From: Dyadobacter fermentans
GTDB taxonomy: Bacteria > Bacteroidota > Bacteroidia > Cytophagales > Spirosomataceae
Assembly: GCF_019924045.1 (NCBI RefSeq)
Contig: NZ_JAHXBN010000010.1
Coordinates: 806,001 to 870,000 of the forward strand
Direction of reading: 5' to 3'
Length of the DNA: 64,000 nucleotides
In this document: positions 53,911 through 63,900 of the stretch, piece after piece
Numbering within the stretch: the first letter of the stretch is position 1
Layout of the letters: the number at the start of each line of letters is the position of its first letter
Translations under genes and position numbers: made by a program
Notes under the pieces: model-generated
Told to the model about the DNA's origin: nothing
The model's input: the letters and a program-made list of their open reading frames with translations, nothing else
The model's database searches: none

Positions 53911-55257
53911 ACCTTGGGCGAGCATGTTCCGGCTACGGCGCGTTACCGCTCTTTGCCAAACGTTTTCTCCAATTTTCTGGCCCAGATGAGTACCTTCCTC
54001 AACGCCGTCGCGGTAGTGGATACCGCCGTAAACCCGGCTGATGGACGCATCCCAATAAGCTTCTTCAAATGACTTGAAGGACTTGATACCGTGTCCGTAT
54101 TTCTTTTCGGTGGTGTCGGTGAATGCTACATTGGCGCCTATCAGATGGGTAAGCACCGTGCCGCAGGCAGCTGAAATGGAGCTGTGGCCGCTCACGTATT
54201 CAGGGAATGCGGGCGTTTCCAGGAATGGCCGCCAGTTAGGATCCCAGTTGCTGTTGATCACCGTTTCGGGCCGGATCCGGACCGTGCGGTATTTCTCATC
54301 CCAGCACGCAATGAATGCGTCATATATAGAAAGCGCTCCCAGCGTATAAGCTTCTACCGATTGCATCAGGTCCAGCTTTTTGTCTGTTGCTACGGTTCGC
54401 ACGATCGCCATCCAGTGACCGGCCGGGGTCATTTTTTTATTGGCAAACATGGCGTGGCCTACCACGTTGGTCACAAATGCATTATCATCCCAGAAGTAGG
54501 CCGTCGCTTTCTGCTCTTCAGTGAGATTGTTCCCGATGTTGTAAACTTCCATTGCCAGTTGCATGAATTTACTGCTCTTGGCGAGGTCATACGGTGCCGG
54601 CGGCGGGCAGCGGAACTGCGTCACGGAGTCAAGTGCGAAAGTCCTCACGGTATTCCACATAGGTTCGCATGCATCCGCATATGCAGGTGGCGTAGGTACC
54701 CATGTGCCGGGCTTATTGGTTACCGTATAGCGGTATCCGCGTATCTCTTTATAGTGATCTTTGGCCGAATATGCCAGTACATGCTTCGCTACCGTATCAC
54801 CGTATGCGATGGAGCGTTCATATACTTCCTCGGGAATGCCCATTTCCTTGAACTTTTTGAAAAGCCCCTTTTCATAGTCATCCCACATATTGCCCGAGAA
54901 GGTAAGCGTTCTGGCGACGACCGTAAATGCCTTGATGCTCGCAAGCGGAAAGCAATAAGTCAGCGTGGTATCCGGCCTGGGCGGGGTGTTGAACTTAATC
55001 AATTGGTTTCCAAGTGATTGGTATTCTTTGTTGCCCGGAGATAGTGCCTCGTAAGCGGCAAGGAACGAATAACCATAGATACGGCTTGCGACCGGCGGCT
55101 TAAATATGTCGTGAATAATCACGTCCGTAAGATGCGTCGCGGTCTCATGGAAAAGCTGAGGATCGGCTGCTTTTGCATTATACTCGTTAGGCGAAGACTC
55201 TTTTTTACATCCGTATAAGAAGCAAACAAGTAAGAGGGAGAGTAAAGGAAACTTCAT
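53899..55257 (-). CDS. Vanadium-dependent haloperoxidase / PAP2-family lipoprotein
   Basis: 452-aa lipoprotein (lipobox VCFLYGC, then KKESSP). The vanadate/phosphate pocket signature is visible in order: K-X6-RP in KYRTVRIRP, SGH in VSGHSSISAACG, and SRVYGGIHYRDG with the catalytic histidine. The family includes acid phosphatases and haloperoxidases; which activity applies cannot be told here. Exported and membrane-anchored. Transcribed alone, convergent with nadB, with no terminator apart from the shared heptamer array. Confidence 0.88.
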   Translation of the reverse strand: MKFPLLSLLLVCFLYGCKKESSPNEYNAKAADPQLFHETATHLTDVIIHDIFKPPVASRIYGYSFLAAYEALSPGNKEYQSLGNQLIKFNTPPRPDTTLTYCFPLASIKAFTVVARTLTFSGNMWDDYEKGLFKKFKEMGIPEEVYERSIAYGDTVAKHVLAYSAKDHYKEIRGYRYTVTNKPGTWVPTPPAYADACEPMWNTVRTFALDSVTQFRCPPPAPYDLAKSSKFMQLAMEVYNIGNNLTEEQKATAYFWDDNAFVTNVVGHAMFANKKMTPAGHWMAIVRTVATDKKLDLMQSVEAYTLGALSIYDAFIACWDEKYRTVRIRPETVINSNWDPNWRPFLETPAFPEYVSGHSSISAACGTVLTHLIGANVAFTDTTEKKYGHGIKSFKSFEEAYWDASISRVYGGIHYRDGVEEGTHLGQKIGENVWQRAVTRRSRNMLAQGSRL

Positions 55258-55765
55258 TCGATTGACTTGGGATTTTGTACCTGGAAACGTCTACGAATAT
55301 AACAAGAAATGAGAATTCGGCGATAATAATGTACAAAAGAGTGATTTATTGTAACTTATATATAACTAATTCATAAAAATTGTTCGATTGATGCTACTAT
55401 TTATTGTTATTTTTTAAGAATGCATATTCATTAATCGGGAAACCTTTTTTTTGTTAAAAAATTGATATCTTTTTGTACAATCAAACGAGTATATAAAATC
55501 CGATGGTACTTCTCCTACAAACAACAGGAGTATCTATATGAGATTGTGTATGATGTACACTGTTTGATATCCTGAACTCTGATCGATGAAAGTACTCACC
55601 CTTATCACTAAAATTACTCTATGTAAAAAATTCTCCTGGCTACAATTTTTCTGACTCGCTACGGCAGATTTTCGAAATGGAAATCACCGTCTGACGCTAC
55701 GTTCCGTGCTTATACGGTTAAGCAAACATTCTTACTACAACATTTTTTAATCTAACTATTAATCT
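55258..55765. other. Long AT-rich leader region of the third susC
   Basis: 508 bases, much richer in A/T than its surroundings, between the divergent haloperoxidase and susC. No RNA gene recognised. It contains a small CTCCT/AGGAG hairpin (55512-55530), a 9-codon ORF at 55538-55567 preceded by AGGAG, and a 22-codon ORF at 55586-55654. Exact TANNTTTG promoter elements are absent; TATCTTTTTG near 55466 is the nearest. A long, possibly regulated 5' leader is likely. Confidence 0.5.
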
Positions 55766-58700
55766 ATGAGATTTTCTACTGGATGGACGCCTCGTGCTGT
55801 ATCACGAAGTGTTTTTTCTCTTTGTCTGGCCCTGGTGACGGTCGTGGGTGCATTCGCCCAGAACACCATCAAGGGTAAGATCAAAGATGAACAGGGACAG
55901 CCGCTGCCTGGCGTGAGCGTTGTCGTGAAGGGAACCACCGCTGGTACAGTAACCGACAATGAAGGACTTTACACCGTGAATGCCGAGAGAAACGGCACGC
56001 TCGTGTTCTCGTTCATCGGTTACCTCACGCAGGAAATCCCCGTAGGCGGCAAAAGCATTCTCGATGTGATCCTGCTGGCTGATACAAAAGCATTGGAAGA
56101 AGTAGTCGTGGTAGGTTATGGTACCGCCAAAAAGGCGACCCTGACCGGCTCGGTTACTGCTGTAAAAGGTGCCGAACTTCAGAAAGCGCCTGCTGCCAAC
56201 TTATCCAACACACTGGGCGGTCGTTTGCCCGGTATTTCGGCGGTACAATCAAGCGGTGAGCCTGGTTATGACGGCTCCGCGATCCGCATCCGCGGTACCA
56301 ACTCATTGGGTAACAGCAACGCGCTGATCGTTGTGGACGGTGTTCCTAACCGTTCCGGTGGTCTCGACCGCATCAACCCTGCCGACATCGAGAGTATTTC
56401 AGTACTGAAAGATGCGGCTGCGGCCATCTACGGTTCACGTGCAGGTAACGGGGTTATCCTCATTACCACGAAGCGCGGAAAATCGGGCAAGCCACAAATT
56501 TCTTATGACATGAACCTGGGTGTGTCGCAACCTACGCGTACGCCTGAAATGTCGAATGCAGCTGAATATGCTACGATCCGTAACGAATTGCAGATTTATG
56601 ATAACCTGCCGGTAGGCCAGTGGCAAGGTGCGTTGCAAGGTTTCAACACCAATGGTTCATACACCAGACCTGACAACGGAAACGTGGTTAACGCCGTGTT
56701 TACTCCGGACGATATGAAGAAGTTCCGTGACGGTTCAGATCCTTTGCTGCACCCTAACACGGACTGGTACGGTTCTGTAATCCGCAAATGGGCGCCGCAG
56801 CAACGCCACAACCTGCAATTGACAGGAGGTAGCGAGAACGTGAAATACCTTGCTTCGATCGGTCACATCAATCAGGATGGTTACTACGTGAATTCTGCGA
56901 CCGGTTACAAGCAATATGACATGCGTTTGAACCTCGACACAAAAATCAACAAATATGTAACTGCTAACCTGGGTGTGACTTTGCGTGAAGAGTTCCGTCA
57001 CTTCCCAAGCGGTGGTAACGGCGCAGGCGCAATCTTCCGTATGCTGATGCGCGGTAAACCAACCGAAATCGCAATCTGGCCGGATGGACGTCCAGGTCCT
57101 GATATCGAGAATGGTCAGAACCCGGCGGTTATCACCACCAACACAACAGGTTATAACAACGACAAGAGAGACTACATCCAAACCAATGGTGGTCTGGAAA
57201 TCCAGGTGCCAGGTGTACCAGGATTGAAAATCAATGCAATGGCTGCTATTGATAAGCAGCTGCGCCGTCAGAAAAACTTCGAAACTCCCTGGACATTGTA
57301 CTTCTGGGATAAGAAAACTTACGAAGCCGACGGTAAAACACCATTCCTGACAGGAACTGTACGTTCTACATTCAAAGACCCACGTCTGAGAGAAAGTGCT
57401 TCGCAGGAACTGTCGGTTCAGTTGACCGGCCAGGTTTCTTACGAAAAATCAATCGACGGCCACAACTTCAACCTGATGGGTGGTATCCAGCGCGAGAAAG
57501 TGGATGCTGATGGTTTCTATGCGTTCCGTCGTTACTTCATTTCTCCGGTTGTTGACCAGCTTTTCGCAGGTGGTACGCCTGAGCAGGATCTGGGTAACTT
57601 CGATTTGTACAAAAGAGCACGTTTGAGCTACTTCGGTCGTGCCGGCTACAACTTCAAAGAAAAGTATCTTGCTGAATTCCTGTGGCGTGTGGATGGTTCT
57701 TACGTATTCCCTAAAGACGGCCGTTTCGGTTTCTTCCCTGGGGTATCGGCAGGATGGCGTATTTCAGAAGAAGGATTCTGGAAAAACAACATCTCACGTT
57801 ACGTGAACAACGTGAAGCTACGCGGATCGTGGGGACAGATGGGTGCAGAGCCTTACAACCTCGGAAGCGATGTACTGGCTGAGTATCAATACTTGTCGAC
57901 AATGGGCTTCGGAACGTACATTATCAATGATCAGGTTGCAAAGACATTGCTTGAAGCCCGTGTTGCTAACCCAAGCTTTACCTGGGAGGTTGCCAACAAC
58001 TCCAACTTCGGTATCGAGGGTACGTTGTTCAACGACAAGCTCTCTTTCGAATTTGACTATTTCGTAAACAACCGTTCGAAAACGCTGATCCCGAAAACAG
58101 GTTCAACACCTTCAACTGCGGGTATCGACGGCAAGCTTCCTCCTCAAAACCTGGGTAAACTGCAAAACAAAGGGTGGGAGTTCAAGCTGAGCTATGACGG
58201 CAATGCAGGCGACTTCACTTACTCTGTAAGCGTGAATGGTGGTTATGCCAAAAACAAAATCAAATACTGGGATGAGGTTCCGGGAGCTCCTTCTTATCAG
58301 CGCTCTACCGGTATGCCTTACGGATCATTCCTCGTATACCAATTCGACGGCGTATTCAGGAGCCAGGAAGAAATCGATGCTAAAACACTCGATTATGGCC
58401 CTATCACAGGTAACCTGCGCCCCGGTGACATGAAGTTCAAAGACGTGAACGGCGATGGCAAAATCAGCGCTGATGACCGTATCCGTACCGAGAAAGTGTC
58501 TCGTCCATGGTTCACAGGTGGTGCTTCGATCAACCTGGGTTACAAACAATTCGATTTGGCGATGTTGTTCCAGGGAACGCTCGGCGGCTTGCAGCTCATC
58601 GGTCTGACCGAGTCGGGTGACATCGGTAACTACCTGAAATACGACTTCGACCACCGTTGGACAATCGACAACCCAACCGACAAATACCCACGTCTGACCA

Positions 58701-58984
58701 ACCGTAACAACCGTTACTACACCAACACAGGCCAGGCAGGTATCAACAACTACTTCCTGAAAAGCAACAACTACCTGCGTTTGAAAAACATCGAAATCGG
58801 GTATAACCTGCCATCGGAAATCGGTTCGAAAATCGGTTTGAGCAACCTGAGAGTCTATGTGAACGGATTAAACCTGTTGACTTTCGACAAAATCAAGGTT
58901 TGGGATCCGGAAGCGACTACCGGCAGTGGTCAGTACTATCCGCAATCAAGAGTTGTCAGCGCAGGTGTACGTCTAGCATTTTAA
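55766..58984 (+). CDS. SusC/RagA-type TonB-dependent outer-membrane transporter (no STN)
   Basis: 1072 aa: signal peptide to about residue 31 (VVGAFAQ), then directly the regulatory beta domain (about 33-110: IKGKIKDEQGQPLPGVSVVV, VFSFIGYLTQEIPVG), plug (about 115-230, LIVVDGVPNRSGG, AAAIYGSRAGNGV) and barrel ending VSAGVRLAF. Unlike the other two SusC genes it lacks an STN domain and has no sigma/FecR pair upstream, so it is not regulated by surface signalling. Codon use is strongly skewed (Arg mostly CGT, Asn AAC, Gly GGT), hinting at high expression. SusD follows after 12 bases. Confidence 0.95.
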   Translation: MRFSTGWTPRAVSRSVFSLCLALVTVVGAFAQNTIKGKIKDEQGQPLPGVSVVVKGTTAGTVTDNEGLYTVNAERNGTLVFSFIGYLTQEIPVGGKSILDVILLADTKALEEVVVVGYGTAKKATLTGSVTAVKGAELQKAPAANLSNTLGGRLPGISAVQSSGEPGYDGSAIRIRGTNSLGNSNALIVVDGVPNRSGGLDRINPADIESISVLKDAAAAIYGSRAGNGVILITTKRGKSGKPQISYDMNLGVSQPTRTPEMSNAAEYATIRNELQIYDNLPVGQWQGALQGFNTNGSYTRPDNGNVVNAVFTPDDMKKFRDGSDPLLHPNTDWYGSVIRKWAPQQRHNLQLTGGSENVKYLASIGHINQDGYYVNSATGYKQYDMRLNLDTKINKYVTANLGVTLREEFRHFPSGGNGAGAIFRMLMRGKPTEIAIWPDGRPGPDIENGQNPAVITTNTTGYNNDKRDYIQTNGGLEIQVPGVPGLKINAMAAIDKQLRRQKNFETPWTLYFWDKKTYEADGKTPFLTGTVRSTFKDPRLRESASQELSVQLTGQVSYEKSIDGHNFNLMGGIQREKVDADGFYAFRRYFISPVVDQLFAGGTPEQDLGNFDLYKRARLSYFGRAGYNFKEKYLAEFLWRVDGSYVFPKDGRFGFFPGVSAGWRISEEGFWKNNISRYVNNVKLRGSWGQMGAEPYNLGSDVLAEYQYLSTMGFGTYIINDQVAKTLLEARVANPSFTWEVANNSNFGIEGTLFNDKLSFEFDYFVNNRSKTLIPKTGSTPSTAGIDGKLPPQNLGKLQNKGWEFKLSYDGNAGDFTYSVSVNGGYAKNKIKYWDEVPGAPSYQRSTGMPYGSFLVYQFDGVFRSQEEIDAKTLDYGPITGNLRPGDMKFKDVNGDGKISADDRIRTEKVSRPWFTGGASINLGYKQFDLAMLFQGTLGGLQLIGLTESGDIGNYLKYDFDHRWTIDNPTDKYPRLTNRNNRYYTNTGQAGINNYFLKSNNYLRLKNIEIGYNLPSEIGSKIGLSNLRVYVNGLNLLTFDKIKVWDPEATTGSGQYYPQSRVVSAGVRLAF

Positions 58985-58996
58985 CGAATCAGAAAT

Positions 58997-60871
58997 ATGA
59001 AATTGACATATAAGTTTTTATTGGTTGCTGCACTGATGACGGGAGGCTTGTCATCATGCGATACTGATTTCCTCGATGTAACGCCACCAACCGAAATCGC
59101 GGGCGACGCGGTATGGGGAGACGGTGCCTTGTCGGAAAGTTTTGTGACAGGTATTTACGCTGGTTTGCAGCAGGGCGGTTTCAGCGAGCAAATGCTTGCT
59201 TCCCTAACGGACGAGGCGGTATTTACCCACACAGGCCGTAACATTAACACCGTAAACGAAGGTAGTTTGAGCCCCTCCAACCTCGGTTGGGTGGATGCTA
59301 CCTACGGTTGGAGCCAAATGTACCAATACATTCGCGCTTCGAACCTGGCCATCTCTAGACTGGCGACTGCCACTTTTACAGATGAGACATTGAAAGCACG
59401 CCTGAAAGGGGAAGCGTATTTTATGCGCGCCTACTACTATCAGCAGCTCGTACGCTACTACGGCGGTGTACCCCTTATCAAGAAAGTGTATGCTTTGAAC
59501 GAAGATTACTCCGTTCCCCGCAATACTTACGACGAATGTGTGAAGCAGATTGTAAGTGACGCCGACAGCGCTGCGTTGTTGTTGGACGGCAAGAACCCTG
59601 CTAAGGGCCGCGCTACCAAAACTGCTGCACTCGCATTAAAAGCCCGCGTATTGCTGTACGCTGCCAGCGACCTGCACGACATTCCGACTGCTAAGGCGAA
59701 CTCACCAGTGATCGCAGCTTTCCCGAATCCTGAATTCCTCGGATACACTTCGGGTGACCGTAAAGCTCGCTGGACGGCCGCGCAAGCTGCTGCGAAAGCT
59801 GCTTTGGACGCAAGCGGTAATGGTTATAAGCTGAACCTGACTGCGCCGGTAACTGCGGAACAAGGTCGTCTTAACTACATCTCATTGGCGATGTCTGGTG
59901 CCAGTGCGGACAAATCCCTGGATGCGTCGGCGAACGAGATCATTTTCGGACGCTATTTCACGCCAAGCCAGAACGAGGGTGCACGCCAAACCGGTTTGAA
60001 CAACGGTCCTAACGGCTATCATAACTGGGCCGGTAACACGCCGATCGGAACGCTGGTGGACGATTATGAAATGATGGATGGTACGCCGTTCTCATGGACT
60101 AATCCTACGCACAAAGCGAATCCTTACGTAAACCGAGACCCACGTTTCTATGCAACGATCATGTACGACGGAGCTAACTGGAAACCACGTCCTTCGGATG
60201 CGAAAGACCCGGCTAACCAGATTCAGACCGGTGCATATGACCTCCTGGACGACAAAGGCGCGTTGATCAACCGCAAAGGACTGGATACCCGCAGCAGCTC
60301 AATCGAAGACTGGAACGGTAGCCGCACGGGTTACTACATGCGTAAGTTCATCGATCCGAACCCGTCGCTGTACGACAACACGGATCGCCAGAACATTCCG
60401 TGGCCGTTCTTCCGTGTAACTGAAAACGTGTTCAATTATATCGAGGCGAGCATAGAGCTAGGTGAGGAAGCAGTTGCGCTGGAATGGCTGAACAAGATCC
60501 GTTTCCGCGCTGGTATGCCTGCATTGAAAGTTTCCGGCGCTGCTTTGAAAGAGGCTTTCCGTCATGAGAAACGCATTGAAATGGCTTATGAAGAGCAACG
60601 TTACCACGATGCACGCCGCTGGATGGTTGCGCCTACTACATTGGGCCGCTCTTTGCAATACATCAACGTAATCGGTAAGTTCAAGCCTGGTAAGTCGATG
60701 AAAGAGCCATATCACTACGATCCAACGGTTTACGACTACACTTATACTCCGGTAGAAGAGAAATCGCACGAAAACCGTACATGGGTGGACAAGATGTATT
60801 TCCGTCCGTTCAGCCGCGATGAAATCAACCGTAACGCAAAACTGGTACAAAACCCGGGTTACGATAAATAG
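58997..60871 (+). CDS. SusD/RagB-family nutrient-binding lipoprotein
   Basis: 624 aa, longer than the other two SusD proteins here (479 and 499). Lipobox TGGLSSC (C21) followed by DTDFLDVTPPTEI. SusD-like region with LKGEAYFMRAYYYQQLVRYYGGVPLI, then inserted segments and a RagB C-terminal part (ENVFNYIEASIELGEEAVALEWLNKIRFRAG, MAYEEQRYHDARRWM). It pairs with the SusC just upstream. Same skewed codon usage. Followed by a strong hairpin and an FG-GAP lipoprotein gene. Confidence 0.95.
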   Translation: MKLTYKFLLVAALMTGGLSSCDTDFLDVTPPTEIAGDAVWGDGALSESFVTGIYAGLQQGGFSEQMLASLTDEAVFTHTGRNINTVNEGSLSPSNLGWVDATYGWSQMYQYIRASNLAISRLATATFTDETLKARLKGEAYFMRAYYYQQLVRYYGGVPLIKKVYALNEDYSVPRNTYDECVKQIVSDADSAALLLDGKNPAKGRATKTAALALKARVLLYAASDLHDIPTAKANSPVIAAFPNPEFLGYTSGDRKARWTAAQAAAKAALDASGNGYKLNLTAPVTAEQGRLNYISLAMSGASADKSLDASANEIIFGRYFTPSQNEGARQTGLNNGPNGYHNWAGNTPIGTLVDDYEMMDGTPFSWTNPTHKANPYVNRDPRFYATIMYDGANWKPRPSDAKDPANQIQTGAYDLLDDKGALINRKGLDTRSSSIEDWNGSRTGYYMRKFIDPNPSLYDNTDRQNIPWPFFRVTENVFNYIEASIELGEEAVALEWLNKIRFRAGMPALKVSGAALKEAFRHEKRIEMAYEEQRYHDARRWMVAPTTLGRSLQYINVIGKFKPGKSMKEPYHYDPTVYDYTYTPVEEKSHENRTWVDKMYFRPFSRDEINRNAKLVQNPGYDK

Positions 60872-60896
60872 TTATATTTTATTGACTAATTTTACT

Positions 60897-60937
60897 GAAA
60901 CTATGCCTTGGCTTACAAGGCATAGTTTCTTTTTTTA
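60897..60937 (+). terminator. Terminator/attenuator between susD and the FG-GAP gene
   Basis: GAAACTATGCCTTG / CAAGGCATAGTTTC, a perfect 14-bp stem with a 5-base loop followed by TTTTTTT, 25 bases after the susD stop and 27 bases before the next start codon. That short gap leaves little room for a new promoter, so partial read-through is likely. Confidence 0.9.
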
Positions 60938-60963
60938 CTCCTTCAAAACTCTTCATTCCTGTC

Positions 60964-63900
60964 ATGAAGCAAATATGGCCCTGGAAAGCAGGCAGCATTG
61001 TTCTGATCGCTGGACTGGCACTTTCCGGATGTGACAAATCCTCCGATTCCAAAGAAGAAAAGAAAGGTGCCGACGGCCCGAAGCTTTTTACACTCCTGAG
61101 TCCCGAACAAACAAAAGTAGATTTCTCCAATACACTCACCGAGGGATTGAACACCAACGTGCTGATGTATGAATACTTCTATAATGGGGGAGGGGTTGCC
61201 GTGGGCGACCTCAATGGCGACGGTCTCGACGATATTTACTTCACCGGCAACATGGTGCCGAACAAGCTGTATCTGAACAAGGGCAAGATGGTATTCGAGG
61301 ATATTACGGCCGTTGCGCAGGTAGGAGGGCGTGAGCGCCCGTGGAAGACAGGGGTGACGATGGCCGATGTAAATGGGGATGGTAAACTGGATATTTACGT
61401 TTGCTACTCCGGCGCCGTTTCGCCCGAGAGCCTCAAAGACCAGCTGTTCATCAACAAAGGCAACAATGCGCAGGGAATTCCGCAGTTTGAAGAAATGGCC
61501 GAGCAATATGGCTTGGGGGTATTAAGCAACAGCACACAAGCAGCATTTTTTGATTTCGATAAAGACGGGGACCTCGATATGTTCCTGCTCAACCATAATC
61601 CCAAAGCCCTGCCGATCCTCGACGAGGCCAGCACAGCTGATATTCTTGGAAAGGAAGACCCTGTGACCGGCGTCAGGCTATTCCGTAACGATCCGCAGAG
61701 TGGCACCCCGCATTTTACGGATATCACTAAAAAAGCGGGTATTCATAGCTCGCAACTGACCTACGGCCTGGGCATTGGCATTGCCGATATTAACCAGGAT
61801 GGCTGGCAGGACATGTACATTTCCAACGACTACTCCGTACCGGATTTTTTATATATCAACAATGGAAACGGCACATTCACCGATGTGCTGGATGCCAGTA
61901 TCGGCCACACGTCGCATTCTTCGATGGGTAACGACATCGCCGACTTTAATAATGACGGCTTACCGGACATTTTTACGCTTGATATGCTTCCCGAGGACAA
62001 CCGCCGCCAGAAGTTGCTGACAGGCCTCGATAATTACGAGTTGTTTGATTTTAATGTCAAAATGGGCTTCCATCACCAGTATATGCGCAATATGCTGCAA
62101 CTGAATGAGGGCTTGGGCAAGGGCACGAAACATCCGGTATTTTCCGAAATCGGCCAGCTTTCAGGCGTTTCCAATACCGACTGGAGCTGGGCGTCGCTAT
62201 TCGCGGATTATGATAACGACGGCTGGAAAGATCTTTTCATCACGAATGGCAACCTTCGGGACTTCACCAATATGGATTTTGTGAAGTTTATGGGTGATCA
62301 TTTGAAACGCATTGAAGGCCAGGTGAAGCGGGAAGACGTGCTCCAACTGGTGTACCAGATGCCGTCTTCGAACATGAAAAACTATCTTTTCCAAAACAGA
62401 AAAGACCTGACATTTACCAACGTAGCCGACAGCTGGGGCCTCGGAGAAATATCCAACTCGGGTGGCGCAGCCTACGCCGACCTCGATAACGACGGCGACC
62501 TGGACCTGGTCGTGAACAATATCAACAAGCCTGCATTCATTTACCAGAATGAAGGGGATAAGCATTTGAAAAATAATTACCTGAAAGTAAAACTGACCGG
62601 GTCCGGCCAGAATACACTCGGCCTTGGCGCGAAAGTGACTATTTACCAGAGAGGCCAGCAACAGTACCTCGAACAAATGCCGACCCGCGGATACCAGTCG
62701 AGCGTGTCGCCGACGCTGCATTTCGGATTGGGTAAGGAAGGGGCGGTTGATTCGCTGGTAGTAACCTGGCTGAATGGCAAGCAGGAAAAGGTGGTTAATC
62801 CTAAAACAAATACCACACTGGCGCTGTCAGAGGCGAATGCCAAAGAAAAAGCGAAGGCTGCAAAAGCGGCTGCGCCCGTGTTTGTGCCGGTTGCTTCGCC
62901 GATCGCATTCAAAAGCCCGGTTGTGAAAATGAATGACTTCAAACGTCAGCCGTTGCTGATCAACCCGATTTCCTTCTCGAACCCGTGCATGCGGAAAGGC
63001 GATGTAAACGGGGACGGCCTCGATGATGTGTTTATCGGAGGTACTTCGGGAGAAGCGGCTAAGTTGTATATCCAGCAAAAAGGCGGCGCATTTACCGTCA
63101 AGCCCGTTCCCGCTTTTGAGGTCGATAAGCGAAGTGAAGATACGGACGCATTGTTTTTTGATGCGAATGGTGACGGCGCACAGGACATATTCGTGGCCAG
63201 TGGCGGTTACGCGAGTTTCATGCCGGAGGATCCGTTGTTGCAAAGCCGGTTGTACATCAACGACGGCAAAGGGAATTTTACCAAAGCCTCTGGTGCATTG
63301 CCTGCTATGCTCACGAGCACGAGCTGTGTACGCTCCGCGGACATCAATGGCGACGGTAAGCCTGATCTTTTTGTGGGTGGCCGGGTCATTCCGGGCCGGT
63401 ACCCCGAAATACCCCGCAGCTATGTCCTGATTAATGACGGCAAAGGCAAATTCACCGATCAGACAGCTTCCATTTCCAAAGAGCTGGAAAACATAGGCCT
63501 GGTGACCGATGCTGCCTGGACTGACCTGAATGGCGACAAAAGAGCCGACCTGGTAGTGGTAGGAGAGTGGATGCCGGTTACGGTTTTGATCAACAACAAT
63601 GGCAAGCTCGAAAACAAAACCACTGAGTACTTTGACAAACCCTACAACGGCTGGTGGAACAAAATCCTCGTGGAAGACCTGAACGGAGACGGGAAGGAGG
63701 ACCTCGTGATCGGTAACATGGGTACCAACACCCAATGCAAAGCCAGTGATAGCGAGCCGGTGGAAATGGTGTACAAGGATTTCGATGACAATGGCTCCGT
63801 TGACCCGATTATGAGCTTTTACATTCAGGGAAAGAGCTATCCCTATGTTACCCGCGACGAAATGCTCGATCAAATGAGCATTATGCGTACCCGTTATCAG

